Below, one piece after another: positions 43,940 to 53,266 of a stretch of 64,000 nt of DNA. The position numbers and the translations under genes were made by a program. The notes beneath the pieces were generated by a model that had not been told where the DNA came from, did not search any database, and saw only the letters and a program-made list of their open reading frames with translations. Within the stretch, counting starts at the first letter, position 1. Each line of letters begins with the position of its first letter. Origin of the DNA: Clostridium sp. JN-1 (GTDB lineage Bacteria; Bacillota; Clostridia; Clostridiales; Clostridiaceae); assembly GCF_003718715.1 (NCBI RefSeq), contig NZ_CP033465.1, positions 1,116,001 through 1,180,000 on the forward strand. Reading direction: 5' to 3'.

Positions 43940-45130
43940 ATGAAAGACATATTGATTAATTTTGATAAAGATCAAGTTGATGTTATAAATTGTCTAAAGG
44001 ATATATGTATTAGAGACAGCATAAAAGCATATTTAGTTGGTGGAACTTTAAGAGATTTAATCTTAGCTAGAAAAATAAATGATATAGATATATGTTTAAA
44101 TGAGGATCCTAAAAAGTTGGTAAGGTATATTAAAGGAATAAAGGAATATAAGTATTATGATAAATTTCAAACTGCCTCATTAATATTTGATAATGGAATA
44201 TCTTTAAATTTAATACGCTGTAGAAAAGAAATTTATGAACAAAATGGACAACTGCCTATTATTATACCATCTGATATATATGATGATTTGTATAGAAGGG
44301 ATTTTACTATAAATGCTATAGCATATGATATAGTTAAAAACTCAATTATAGATGTATTTGGCGGAATAGATGATTTATATAATGGTGAGCTTAAAAAAGT
44401 TCACGAGAATAGTTATGAAGAAGATCCAACAAGAATTTTTAGAGGGATAAGGTACAGCGTTAGATATTATCTTAAAATTTGCGATGCAGCTGAAATTAAA
44501 AAGTGTATTGAGAATGGCGTGTTTAATACTGTAAACAGTGATAAAATAGTAGGGGAATTGTATGCAATGTGCAGGGAAGAAAAATGGATATCTAATTTTG
44601 TAACTTGTTCTTGGCTAAAAATATTTGATTTAAATTTAAATTATTTAGGGATTCCCAATATAGTTAAAAGTTATTCTTATAATAATATCAATATAAGAAT
44701 TTTAAATTTATTTTTTTGTATGAAATGTTTTAAATTTAAGCAAATTCTTATGGAAAATTCTATTTTAGATAAAAGACTTAAAAAATCTATGAAATACTAT
44801 TATAATAATAAAATGACGGAGCTATTTTATAAAGATATGGATAACTATGAGATATATAAAAGATTAAATAATTTAGACAAGTACTTGCTTGTACTTATGG
44901 GATGGGATGAAGGTACTAAATATAGAATATTAAACTATGTGAAAAATTTAAAAGATATTAAATTAAATATGGATAATGAGTATTTAAAAAGTATTGGAAT
45001 ACAAGATGATAAAGTTATAGGAAAAATATTAGATTATATGTTGAAAATAAAGCTTGATGTTGGAATAGTAAATGAAACAAAATATTTGATTGAAAATTTA
45101 GGAGAGATTAAAGATGTCTTTAAATATTAA
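43940..45130 (+). CDS. cca: CCA tRNA nucleotidyltransferase / polyA polymerase family protein
   Basis: A 396-residue class II nucleotidyltransferase that would add or repair the CCA end of tRNA. YLVGGTLRDLIL is the GG motif (about residues 33-44) and DIDIC carries the metal-binding aspartates. RRDFTINAIAYD, EDPTRIFRGIRYSVRY and GGIDDL are further family motifs. The C-terminal half is diverged and shows no HD phosphohydrolase motif. A polyA polymerase function cannot be excluded. Overlaps scpA by 17 bases. Confidence 0.85.
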   Translation: MKDILINFDKDQVDVINCLKDICIRDSIKAYLVGGTLRDLILARKINDIDICLNEDPKKLVRYIKGIKEYKYYDKFQTASLIFDNGISLNLIRCRKEIYEQNGQLPIIIPSDIYDDLYRRDFTINAIAYDIVKNSIIDVFGGIDDLYNGELKKVHENSYEEDPTRIFRGIRYSVRYYLKICDAAEIKKCIENGVFNTVNSDKIVGELYAMCREEKWISNFVTCSWLKIFDLNLNYLGIPNIVKSYSYNNINIRILNLFFCMKCFKFKQILMENSILDKRLKKSMKYYYNNKMTELFYKDMDNYEIYKRLNNLDKYLLVLMGWDEGTKYRILNYVKNLKDIKLNMDNEYLKSIGIQDDKVIGKILDYMLKIKLDVGIVNETKYLIENLGEIKDVFKY

Positions 45131-45884
45131 GATGGATAACTTTGAAGGACCATTTGATTTGCTGCTTCACCTAATAAGAAAGAATAAGATGGATATATAT
45201 GATATAAAAATACACTATATTACAAATCAATATTTAGACTATATACACACTATGAATGAAATGGATCTAGAAGTAACTTCAGAGTTTATAGTAATAGCTG
45301 CAACATTAATTGAAATAAAGTCCAAAACATTGTTACCTAAAGTTAAAAATGATGAAGTTGCAGCAGATCTAGAAGAAAAGGACGTGGAAAAAGAACTTGT
45401 TGATAAACTTGTACAGTATAAAAAATTTAAATTAGCAGCTAAGTTTTTAAGTAAGAGACAAGTTCAAACAGGAAAAATGTACAGCAAGAAACCAGAGATA
45501 ATAGAAGAAGGTAAAAAGAAAGACTTAGATCCCCTAAAGTTCCTTAAAAATGTTACTGTTATTGAATTGTTTGAAATATATAATAAATTAATGAGTAATT
45601 ATAAACAAAAGATGAATACGAATGATATAATTGATAAGGAAATACCTGTAGATAAATTCAAAATTGAAGATAAGATATTATACATAGTAAAGGATTTAAA
45701 AGTTAAACAAAGAACATGCTTTTCTGATATAACCAAAAATTGTTCTTCAAGAATAGAGATAATTGTTACCTTTTTAGCTTTACTTGAGCTTATAAAACTA
45801 AAATATGTACTAGTAACTCAGGAAAATAATTTTAAAGAAATTTATGTGAAGAGGGTAGATAATGATGAAAGACTTAAACATTAA
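45114..45884 (+). CDS. scpA: Segregation and condensation protein A (kleisin)
   Basis: The kleisin of the Smc-ScpAB condensin complex. It has 256 residues with the N-terminal [25 protein letters not shown] and [21 protein letters not shown] signatures, and a C-terminal winged helix. Starts inside the end of cca and overlaps scpB by 23 bases, so the three are coupled. Confidence 0.95.
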   Translation: MSLNIKMDNFEGPFDLLLHLIRKNKMDIYDIKIHYITNQYLDYIHTMNEMDLEVTSEFIVIAATLIEIKSKTLLPKVKNDEVAADLEEKDVEKELVDKLVQYKKFKLAAKFLSKRQVQTGKMYSKKPEIIEEGKKKDLDPLKFLKNVTVIELFEIYNKLMSNYKQKMNTNDIIDKEIPVDKFKIEDKILYIVKDLKVKQRTCFSDITKNCSSRIEIIVTFLALLELIKLKYVLVTQENNFKEIYVKRVDNDERLKH

Positions 45885-46443
45885 CCAATTGGAAATGGAA
45901 GGTACATCAACCAAAGAATTATATTTTTCTGTAATAGAATCACTGCTATTTGTTTCTGGAGAACCACTTAGTATTAAGCAAATAGCATCAATAATTCAAT
46001 GTAAAACTGAATTTACGGAAAAATTACTGGAAGAAATGAGCTGTAAATATAAAAATACTGAAGACAGAGGCATAGAATTGATGTGCTTGAATGGAAAATA
46101 TAGTTTGGTTACCAAATCTAAGAATTCAAATTATGTAGAAAAGCTGGTTCAAAATAACTCCAGGCAATCATTATCCCAAGCAGCACTTGAAACCTTAGCT
46201 ATTATTGCATATAAACAACCTATAACAAGAATAGACATAGATGAAATAAGGGGAGTTAAAAGTGACAGAGCAATTGCCAACTTAGTGGAAAAAAATTTAG
46301 TTAAGGATTCTGGAAGATTAGATGTTCCAGGAAGACCTATACTATATTCTACCACAGATGAATTTTTAAAGTATTTTGGATTTAATAGTTTAAATCAAAT
46401 TCCACAGTTAAATGATTTAGTAGAAGATAAATATGAAGATTAA
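45862..46443 (+). CDS. scpB: Segregation and condensation protein B
   Basis: A 193-residue winged-helix partner of ScpA. Signatures: [51 protein letters not shown] and [13 protein letters not shown]. ATGs at 45862 and 45865 are both usable. Its stop codon is followed within a few bases by repeat copy 3. Confidence 0.95.
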   Translation: MMKDLNINQLEMEGTSTKELYFSVIESLLFVSGEPLSIKQIASIIQCKTEFTEKLLEEMSCKYKNTEDRGIELMCLNGKYSLVTKSKNSNYVEKLVQNNSRQSLSQAALETLAIIAYKQPITRIDIDEIRGVKSDRAIANLVEKNLVKDSGRLDVPGRPILYSTTDEFLKYFGFNSLNQIPQLNDLVEDKYED

Positions 46444-46445
46444 GG

Positions 46446-46831
46446 CAGAGAACATAAAAACCAGAGGACAAAGGACAAAAGACAAAAGCAGAGGACATAG
46501 GACAGAGGACAGAGAAGGTGAGTTTTCTTCCTTACGTCAGAAAACTAATTTATTTTTTAAGTTTGTTTTGCTAATGCAAAACATCGCTTAAGCAAGCATC
46601 TAAAATCTATGATTTTTAAATAATTACTTACTTAGGAGGGTACTCCTGAGAAATAAAAGAACATACCTAGATTTGATTTATACAAATCTAGTATGTTCTT
46701 ATGGTTACACAATGTTTCGCTTTAGCGAAACGAGTTATCAAAAATTTAATTAAAGATTTTTCGTAAGCGCAGCGGAGAAAAATCCTCCTTCTCTGTAAAT
46801 TGTCCTATATCCTATGTTTTTATGTTCTCTG
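46446..46831. repeat. Composite structured repeat, copy 3
   Basis: The right half (about 46711-46831) is the reverse complement of copies 1 and 2: GTTTCGCT-TT-AGCGAAAC hairpin, AAAGATTTTTCGTAAGC, AATCCTCCTTCTCTG, then TGTCC runs. The left half starts with GGACA/GGACAGAGGACA runs (46463-46520) and a diverged hairpin set (TTTTGCTAATGCAAAA, about 46568-46583). Between them is a third hairpin with a ~19-bp stem (about 46656-46701, AGAACATAC/GTATGTTCT). It fills the gap between scpB and the convergent gerW, almost touching both stop codons. Confidence 0.8.
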
Positions 46832-46835
46832 TTTT

Positions 46836-47297
46836 TTATTCATACTCTTCATTATTATCATCTTTAGATTTAGTATCCTTATCAGTATCTTTTTTATGTT
46901 TGCTTTCAGATTTTTCACCTTTTTCTTTACTGCACATGCTTTTTATAAAATCCATGACTTGAGGAACACTATCTATGAGTTTATCATAAGTATTTTTTTG
47001 ATCAAGTGAAAGTAGTTTTATTGAATCGTCTTTTATAACTAAAAATGCAACTGGTTTTACAGTAACACCAGCACCAGAACCTCCGCCAAATGGATAATCT
47101 GAATTGGAATTTTCGCTGTTTTGACAATTAAATTCACTTCCACCAGAAGCAAAACCAAATGAAACTCTAGATATTGGAATTATAAGAGATCCATCCTTGG
47201 ATTCTACAGCATCTCCTACAATGGTATTTACATCTATCATGTCTTTAAGATTTTCCATGGTAGTTTTCATTAAATTTTCAATAGGATGACTTTCCAT
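46836..47297 (-). CDS. gerW: GerW/YtfJ-family sporulation protein
   Basis: A 153-residue protein of the YtfJ family, linked to spore germination in Bacillus. It has the N-terminal PIENLMKTTMENLKDMIDVNTIVGD, the glycine-rich YPFGGGSGAGVTVKPVAFLVI and a Lys/Asp/Ser-rich charged tail (about 125-153). Its stop lies five bases from repeat copy 3. It follows the DUF2953 gene on the same strand, a usual clostridial pair. Confidence 0.92.
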   Translation of the reverse strand: MESHPIENLMKTTMENLKDMIDVNTIVGDAVESKDGSLIIPISRVSFGFASGGSEFNCQNSENSNSDYPFGGGSGAGVTVKPVAFLVIKDDSIKLLSLDQKNTYDKLIDSVPQVMDFIKSMCSKEKGEKSESKHKKDTDKDTKSKDDNNEEYE

Positions 47298-47374
47298 ATA
47301 TAAATCCCTCCACTAATTATATTATTCAAATAAAATTTTACATTAACCGAGTAATTTAAATAAACTTACATTAT

Positions 47375-47851
47375 CTATATTATAAATTTCATATAAATAA
47401 TTTTAACTAAACTTATAGAAATTATACTATTTAACTCTAAATCACAAATAGATTTATTTAAATTTGGAGTTATATTTACATGAAATTTTTTTATTTTAAA
47501 TACTATATTTAGTAATTTTCTAAGTGCCGAATATGATGAACATAGTACTCCATAAACTATTGCAGTATAAGCTGCATCATCAAAACCAAATATAAAGTTT
47601 ATATTTAATTTTATAACTGGTTTTAATTTATTGTTTTTTAGGGATGATAAAATGGAAGATAAGTTTTCTAAATAACTTTTTCTAACCTTTTTCTCTTCTT
47701 TTTTTTGATTTTTTAATAGTTTTTCGAATACTTCTACATTGTATATGTACATGTTAAACTTACCATTTCTATATAGTATTTTTAACTTTACAGGTACAGG
47801 AATTATGAATAGAAAAAGTATTATGATTAATATGAGCACGAAAATCAACAT
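47375..47851 (-). CDS. DUF2953-family membrane protein
   Basis: A 158-residue protein with an N-terminal membrane helix (MLIFVLILIIILFLFIIPVPV) and a domain ending FGFDDAAYTAIVYGVLCSSY...FHVNITPNLN, characteristic of DUF2953. The ATG at 47851 is chosen for its GGAGG ribosome site on the minus strand; the frame extends 14 codons further. Found next to gerW and scpAB in many spore-formers; function unknown. Confidence 0.85.
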   Translation of the reverse strand: MLIFVLILIIILFLFIIPVPVKLKILYRNGKFNMYIYNVEVFEKLLKNQKKEEKKVRKSYLENLSSILSSLKNNKLKPVIKLNINFIFGFDDAAYTAIVYGVLCSSYSALRKLLNIVFKIKKFHVNITPNLNKSICDLELNSIISISLVKIIYMKFII

Positions 47852-47996
47852 GTGTATAATCCTCCAACTTTGTACGTTAATAATTATAACCAATATCGGA
47901 ATTTATATAACTTTAAGGAATAAATTTAAGGTTTATTTAAAAAATTTATTGAGAAACTAACTATAAAGATCTTTATTATAGAGGAGAAAATGCACA

Positions 47997-49133
47997 ATGA
48001 AAAGAATATATAAAATTGTAGATTGTATCATCTTAGTTATCATTTTAGTTGTTATTTCAAGTCCAGCAAAATGTATGGAATCTAATAATAAGAACAATGA
48101 AAATAATGAAATATATGTAAATGCTAAGTATGCAATAGCAATAGATAGTAAGTCAAAAGCTGTACTCTATGAGAAAAATGCATATATGACTGTACCGATG
48201 GCCAGTACTACTAAAATAATGACAGCTTTAGTGGCATTAAAATATGGCAACTTGGATAAAAAAGTAACAATATCACAAAGAGCTTCAAACATGCATGGGT
48301 CCACAGTAGGGTATAAAAAAGGTGAAGAAGTTTCAATTAAGGAATTGTTATATGGATTAATGTTAAGATCAGGAAATGATGCTTCTATTGCTATTGCTGA
48401 AGGTATAAGTGGAAGTGTAGAAGAATTTGTTAAAGTTATGAACGAATATGCAGGAGAAATAGGAGTCATGAATACTCATTTCCATACACCACATGGTTTG
48501 GATCATGATGATCATTACACAACGGCATATGATCTAGCAGTAATTACATCTAAGGCTAAAGATAATAATTTATTTAATGAAATTGTAAGTTCTAAAGATG
48601 TAAATGCTAAAGACTGTGGATTCACAAGAAATTATCATAATATAAATAAAATATTATGGCAGATTAAAGATGCAAATGGAGTTAAAACTGGGTATACAGG
48701 AAAAGCAGGTAAGTGTCTAGTTACATCTGCTAAAGTACAGGATAGTGATGTTGTAATAGTCGTTTTAAACTGCACTCCAAGATGGAAAGAAACAGAAAAA
48801 ATTTATAATTATATAGTAAAAAATTATGAATTTAAGAAAATATTTTCTAAAGATGATATTGCTGCAGAAATAAATTTAAAAAACAAAATAATAAAATTAA
48901 AATGCAGTGAGGATGTAATCATACCTGTAAAAAAAGGATGTAAGTATAATATAGAGGTTTTAAAACCACAAAAAATAAAATCTTCAATAAAAGCAGGTGA
49001 TAAACTGGGAACCCTTAAAGTGTACTGTGATGGCAAATTGGTATATAATAATTTCTTAAAAGCAGGTAATGATTATAAGATAAATAAGATAAGATTACCT
49101 AAAATATTTAACCTTGTAAGTTATCATTTATAA
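47997..49133 (+). CDS. dacB: D-alanyl-D-alanine carboxypeptidase, sporulation-type (DacB-like)
   Basis: A 378-residue low-molecular-weight penicillin-binding protein. Signal segment IVDCIILVIILVVISSPAKC (about residues 6-25). Motifs are STTK in PMASTTKIMTALVAL, SGN in MLRSGNDASIAIAEG and KTG in GVKTGYTGKAGK. The position after scpAB-gerW-DUF2953 matches the dacB of spore-formers, but the spmA and spmB genes that usually follow are absent. AGAGGAG ribosome site. The call as DacB rests on position. Confidence 0.88.
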   Translation: MKRIYKIVDCIILVIILVVISSPAKCMESNNKNNENNEIYVNAKYAIAIDSKSKAVLYEKNAYMTVPMASTTKIMTALVALKYGNLDKKVTISQRASNMHGSTVGYKKGEEVSIKELLYGLMLRSGNDASIAIAEGISGSVEEFVKVMNEYAGEIGVMNTHFHTPHGLDHDDHYTTAYDLAVITSKAKDNNLFNEIVSSKDVNAKDCGFTRNYHNINKILWQIKDANGVKTGYTGKAGKCLVTSAKVQDSDVVIVVLNCTPRWKETEKIYNYIVKNYEFKKIFSKDDIAAEINLKNKIIKLKCSEDVIIPVKKGCKYNIEVLKPQKIKSSIKAGDKLGTLKVYCDGKLVYNNFLKAGNDYKINKIRLPKIFNLVSYHL

Positions 49134-49245
49134 ATTGATACAATTGTAATGCATAGAAAAATATTAATAAATCATAGGTCAAAGAATTATGTAAATTATG
49201 GTTGATATTTTCAAAATAAAGGTATATCCTATATGTGAACTTTAA

Positions 49246-49305
49246 ATGTTGGCTGTGTTTAAGAAAAATGTTGATTTCAACATTTTTCTTAAACACAGCC
49301 AACAT
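49246..49305. repeat. Perfect 29-bp inverted repeat
   Basis: Positions 49246-49274 and 49277-49305 are exact reverse complements with a 2-nt loop. The arms begin ATGTTGGCTGTGTTTAAG. There is no T-tract after it, so it is not a normal terminator. It lies in the gap between dacB and the Rnf operon. Confidence 0.9.
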
Positions 49306-49662
49306 CAATGGAATGAAGTCTAAGGATAATATTTTAAAATTAACACTATCCTCAAATACAGCGTAAATTTTAAGTTATATAGGTATTGTAATTAATAAAG
49401 ATATGTTTTTTAATAAAATTTGATTGTTAAAAAATACACATTAAATTAATATATATTTTTAAATCGATTTATGGATATATGTTTCCGTAATGCAGCATTT
49501 ATAATCAATTTATACTTAAAATTGGTTTGAGGAATTATATTGAAGCTAATCCATAATCTAATCAAGTAATCGTTTTTAAAAGCCTATTGTAATTAAGTTT
49601 TTAACATGTATAATTTAAGAAAGAAACTAAACAAAAAAGTGTTTGTAAATAAATTTTAAATT

Positions 49663-49691
49663 TGCAAATAATAATAAAAGGTTTTATAATT
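49663..49691 (+). promoter_or_regulatory. Likely promoter of the rseC-rnf operon
   Basis: TTGCAA (49663-49668), 17-bp spacing and a perfect TATAAT (49686-49691). Start would be near 49698, giving a leader of about 170 nt before rseC. A second, weaker candidate lies upstream: TTGTTA (49424-49429), 17 bp, TAATAT (49447-49452). The region 49306-49866 is otherwise AT-rich with no gene. Confidence 0.65.
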
Positions 49692-49866
49692 GAATAGAAA
49701 TACAAAATAGAAAAACAATGTTTAAAATACATGAATGATTTAGGAAAATGGTTATTTAAAGCACTAGTACAGATAAGTTATTTAGTTAATACAGTAAGAA
49801 TTATTTTAAATTCTTTAATTTAAAATGTAATTTTGGGACATGATTTTGTTAAATAGGGGGAAAAGT

Positions 49867-50295
49867 ATGAGCAGCGAAGAAAATCAAGGTATAGTAATCG
49901 AGGAAATAGACAAAGACATGGTAAAAGTTAAAGCTAGCAGACATGGAGATTGTAAGAACTGTGGATTATGTCCTGGAGCAGATGCTATGATTGTTAGTGC
50001 TAGAAATCCAATAGGGGCTAAGCCAGGACAGCATGTGGTTTTTGAAATAAAGCAAGTTAATATGTTAAAAGCAGCTTTTGTTGTATATATATTACCTCTT
50101 GTTGCAGCATTTTTAGGTGCTGTGATTGGAGGGTGGTTGTCTGGTTATATAGGACATTCTCAATCAATGAAGGCGTTTCAAATAGGAGGTGGAATAATAG
50201 CTTTTATAATATCAATTATATACGTAAAAGTTTTTGACAAAGCTGCTTATAAGGATCAAAATATGCAGCCTGTTATAACGCGTATTTTATCTTAA
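49867..50295 (+). CDS. rseC: RseC/SoxR-reducing-system family protein (Rnf operon leader gene)
   Basis: A 142-residue membrane protein with an N-terminal soluble domain holding CKNCGLCPGADAMIV (three cysteines, about residues 32-38) and two membrane helices (about 70-90 and 103-123). This is the RseC/RsxC-associated family. It precedes rnfC in acetogenic clostridia, where it is reported to be a positive regulator of rnf. The ATG at 49867 follows AGGGGGAAAAG. Confidence 0.9.
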   Translation: MSSEENQGIVIEEIDKDMVKVKASRHGDCKNCGLCPGADAMIVSARNPIGAKPGQHVVFEIKQVNMLKAAFVVYILPLVAAFLGAVIGGWLSGYIGHSQSMKAFQIGGGIIAFIISIIYVKVFDKAAYKDQNMQPVITRILS

Positions 50296-50337
50296 AAATT
50301 TTGCTAAAAAATTTAATCTAGCGAGGTGTTGAGAAAA

Positions 50338-51693
50338 ATGTTGAGAAGTTTTCGCGGAGGAGTGCATCCTAACGATCAGAAAGGCTACACAGCTGATAAA
50401 CCGATTGAAGTTGCACCTCTGCCAAATAAAGTTGTAATTCCTGTTAGACAACATATTGGTGCACCGTGTTCGCCTTTGGTAAAAAAAGGTGATAAGGTTA
50501 AAAAAGGACAACTTATTGCTAAAAGCGATGCATTTGTTTCTGCCAATATCCATGCATCTGTATCAGGTACAGTAGTTGATGTTGGAGAATATCCACATCC
50601 AGGCTTTGGAAAGTGCCAAGCTATTGTTATTGAAAATGATGGCTTAGATGAGTGGGTAGAAGGAATTCCTGTAGAAAGGGATTGGGAAAAGCTAACTGCA
50701 GATGAATTGAAGAACTTGATTAAAGAAGGCGGCATTGTTGGAATGGGTGGAGCTACATTTCCAACTCATGTTAAACTTACCCCGCCTAAGGATAAGAAAG
50801 TTGACACATTTATTCTAAATGCAGCTGAGTGTGAACCATATTTGACAGCAGACTACAGAATGATGATAGAGCATCCAGATCTTATACTTACTGGTATCAA
50901 GATAGTAATGAAAGTACTTGGAGTTACTAAAGGATATGTTGGTATTGAGGATAATAAACCTAAGGCAATAAGTACTATGCAAAAAGTATTTGAAGGATCA
51001 GGAATAGAAGTTGTTGGATTACCAACTAAGTACCCACAAGGTGCTGAAAAAATGCTTATTAAAGCTTTAGTTGACAGAGAAGTTCCATCAGGTGGTTTAC
51101 CAGCAGATGTTGGTGTAGTTGTTCAAAATGTTGGTACTGTTGTAGCTATTAACGATGCAGTAACAAAGGGAATTCCTTTAATTCAAAGAGTTACAACTAT
51201 AAGTGGAAAAGTTGTAAACGAACCTAAGAATCTTCTTCTTAGAATTGGTACTACTTTTGGTCAAGCTATTGAATATTGTGGAGGACTAAAAGAAACACCT
51301 GAAAAGCTTATCAGCGGTGGTCCTATGATGGGAATGGCTGAATCAAACTTAAATATACCTGTAATTAAAGGAACATCTGGAATATTAGTATTAGGTAAGA
51401 GTGATGTTAACTCTGGTAAACAATCACCATGTATTTCTTGTGGACGATGTGTAAGAGTATGTCCTATGCATTTAAATCCAAGTATGCTTAGTCAGCTTGG
51501 TGAACGTAATATGTATGAAGATGCTAAAGAAAAGTACAATCTATTAGATTGTGTAGAATGTGGAAGTTGTGTTTATATATGTCCTGCTAAACGTAACATT
51601 GTACAATATATAAAATATTGTAAGGCTCAAAACGCAGCTAAAGCAGCTAAAGCCAAAGCAGCTAAAGCCAAAGCTGAAGCTGCAGTAAAATAG
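50338..51693 (+). CDS. rnfC: Rnf complex subunit RnfC (NADH-oxidoreductase-facing)
   Basis: The peripheral subunit that binds NADH and FMN and passes electrons between NAD and the iron-sulfur clusters of the ferredoxin:NAD oxidoreductase. It has 451 residues. N-terminal biotinyl-like domain (FRGGVHPNDQK), Rossmann region (GIVGMGGATFPTHVKL, LNAAECEPYLTADYRMM), and two 4Fe-4S motifs: CISCGRCVRVCPMHLNP and CVECGSCVYICPAKRN. An Ala/Lys tail ends it. The ATG at 50338 is preceded by GCGAGGTG; the frame opens four codons earlier. Confidence 0.96.
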   Translation: MLRSFRGGVHPNDQKGYTADKPIEVAPLPNKVVIPVRQHIGAPCSPLVKKGDKVKKGQLIAKSDAFVSANIHASVSGTVVDVGEYPHPGFGKCQAIVIENDGLDEWVEGIPVERDWEKLTADELKNLIKEGGIVGMGGATFPTHVKLTPPKDKKVDTFILNAAECEPYLTADYRMMIEHPDLILTGIKIVMKVLGVTKGYVGIEDNKPKAISTMQKVFEGSGIEVVGLPTKYPQGAEKMLIKALVDREVPSGGLPADVGVVVQNVGTVVAINDAVTKGIPLIQRVTTISGKVVNEPKNLLLRIGTTFGQAIEYCGGLKETPEKLISGGPMMGMAESNLNIPVIKGTSGILVLGKSDVNSGKQSPCISCGRCVRVCPMHLNPSMLSQLGERNMYEDAKEKYNLLDCVECGSCVYICPAKRNIVQYIKYCKAQNAAKAAKAKAAKAKAEAAVK

Positions 51694-51705
51694 GAGGTGA
51701 CTTAA

Positions 51706-52701
51706 ATGGCTGAAGTACAATTGAAACAAAATACGTTTACAGTTTCTGCATCACCACATGTTCGCTCAGATGAATCAATTTCAAAAATCATGTGGAATGT
51801 TAATCTGGCATTAGCACCAGCAGCAATCTTTGCTGTATTTCATTTTGGTTTGCCAGCTTTTGGAACAATGCTTTCAGGTATTATATCTGCAGTGCTTGTA
51901 GAGTATATTATTGAGAAAGTAAGAAAAAAACCTATAACTATTAATGATGGAAGTGCATTTTTAACAGGATTATTATTAGCTATGTGCTTGCCGCCAAATA
52001 TACCTTGGTATATGACAGCTTTTGGTTCATTTATGGCTATAGCTATAGCTAAACATGCTATGGGCGGACTTGGATATAATATTTTTAACCCAGCTCATAT
52101 AGGAAGAGCAGCTGTTTTAGCTTCATGGCCAGTTGCAATGACTACATGGACACATATGACTACTAGTGTCAATGCTGTAACATCTGCTACACCATTAGGA
52201 ATTTTAAAATTACAAGGATATCAAAAGCTTATAGAAACTTTTGGAAGTAGATCAGAATTATATAAATCAATGTTTTTGGGATTCCGTAATGGCAGTCTTG
52301 GTGAAACTTCAACAATTTTACTTGTCCTTGGAGGAATTTATTTAATTTATAAAGGATATATACACTGGCAAGTACCAGTTACAATGATTGCAACTGTAGG
52401 TATTATAACTTGGATATTTGGAGGAACATCAGGATTATTTAGTGGAGATCCTATATTTAATATGATGGCAGGTGGATTAGTATTAGGAGCATTCTTTATG
52501 GCTACTGATATGGTTACTACACCTATTACTCTAAAGGGACAAATTGTTTTTGCTTTTGGTGCTGGTCTTATTACTGCGTTAATTAGGTTGAAAGGCGGTT
52601 ATCCAGAAGGTGTTTGTTATTCTATCTTACTTATGAATGCTGTTACACCTTTAATTGATCGTTTTATGCCTCCAGTAAAATTTGGGGCGAAGAGGGGGTA
52701 A
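51706..52701 (+). CDS. rnfD: Rnf complex subunit RnfD
   Basis: A 331-residue membrane subunit with about nine helices carrying a covalently bound FMN in the family. DGSAFLTGLLLAMCLPPNIP and GGLGYNIFNPAHIGRAAVLASWP are signatures; the flavin-linking Thr is in TDMVTTPIT. AGGAGGTG ribosome site, 12 bases after rnfC. Confidence 0.96.
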   Translation: MAEVQLKQNTFTVSASPHVRSDESISKIMWNVNLALAPAAIFAVFHFGLPAFGTMLSGIISAVLVEYIIEKVRKKPITINDGSAFLTGLLLAMCLPPNIPWYMTAFGSFMAIAIAKHAMGGLGYNIFNPAHIGRAAVLASWPVAMTTWTHMTTSVNAVTSATPLGILKLQGYQKLIETFGSRSELYKSMFLGFRNGSLGETSTILLVLGGIYLIYKGYIHWQVPVTMIATVGIITWIFGGTSGLFSGDPIFNMMAGGLVLGAFFMATDMVTTPITLKGQIVFAFGAGLITALIRLKGGYPEGVCYSILLMNAVTPLIDRFMPPVKFGAKRG

Positions 52702-52706
52702 TTTAG

Positions 52707-53264
52707 ATGGCTGAAAATGTTCAAAAGAAATATAGTATTCTTCAGATAGCAATGAATTTGGCTATAACTTGCTTTGTATCAGGAGCTATTCTTGGAGCTG
52801 CATATTATTTTACTCATCCAATAGCGGTACAAAAAAGTAAACAAGCTACACAACAAAAAATGCAAAAATTAGTTGCAGGTGCGGATTCTTTTAATGCTGT
52901 TCCAGGAAAAACTGATTGGTATGCAGCACAAAAAGGTGGTAAAACTATGGCTTATATAGTTCCGGAAGCACCAGTTGGTTATGGCGGACCAGTTAAGATG
53001 CTGGTTGCAGTTGATGCTCAGGGTAAGGTTATAGATTATGATATTACTGAAGCTAATGAGACACCGGGACTTGGAGCAAATGCAAGTAAGGACTCTTTTA
53101 GAAGTCGATTTAAAGGAAAGGCTTCAGGTGATCTAGAAGTAGTTAAAGAGCCAACTACGACTAAAATTCAAGCTATGACAGGAGCTACAATTACTTCAAA
53201 AGCTGTAACTAAGGGTGTCAAAGAAGCTGTAGATGACGTTAATCAACTTAAGGGAGGTAAGTAA
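52707..53264 (+). CDS. rnfG: Rnf complex subunit RnfG
   Basis: A 185-residue single-pass subunit with an FMN-binding domain outside the membrane. Membrane helix about 13-33; FMN-attachment motif AMTGATITSKAV (about residues 157-168), plus ETPGLGANASKDSFRSRF. Starts five bases after rnfD. Confidence 0.96.
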   Translation: MAENVQKKYSILQIAMNLAITCFVSGAILGAAYYFTHPIAVQKSKQATQQKMQKLVAGADSFNAVPGKTDWYAAQKGGKTMAYIVPEAPVGYGGPVKMLVAVDAQGKVIDYDITEANETPGLGANASKDSFRSRFKGKASGDLEVVKEPTTTKIQAMTGATITSKAVTKGVKEAVDDVNQLKGGK

Positions 53265-53266
53265 GC

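Noticed and set aside
46800-47009. 69-codon plus-strand frame opposite gerW
   Set aside because: It is the antisense shadow of a well-supported gene and starts inside the repeat.
49108-49308. 66-codon minus-strand frame through the 29-bp inverted repeat
   Set aside because: No ribosome site, overlaps dacB's end and the palindrome; composition not protein-like.
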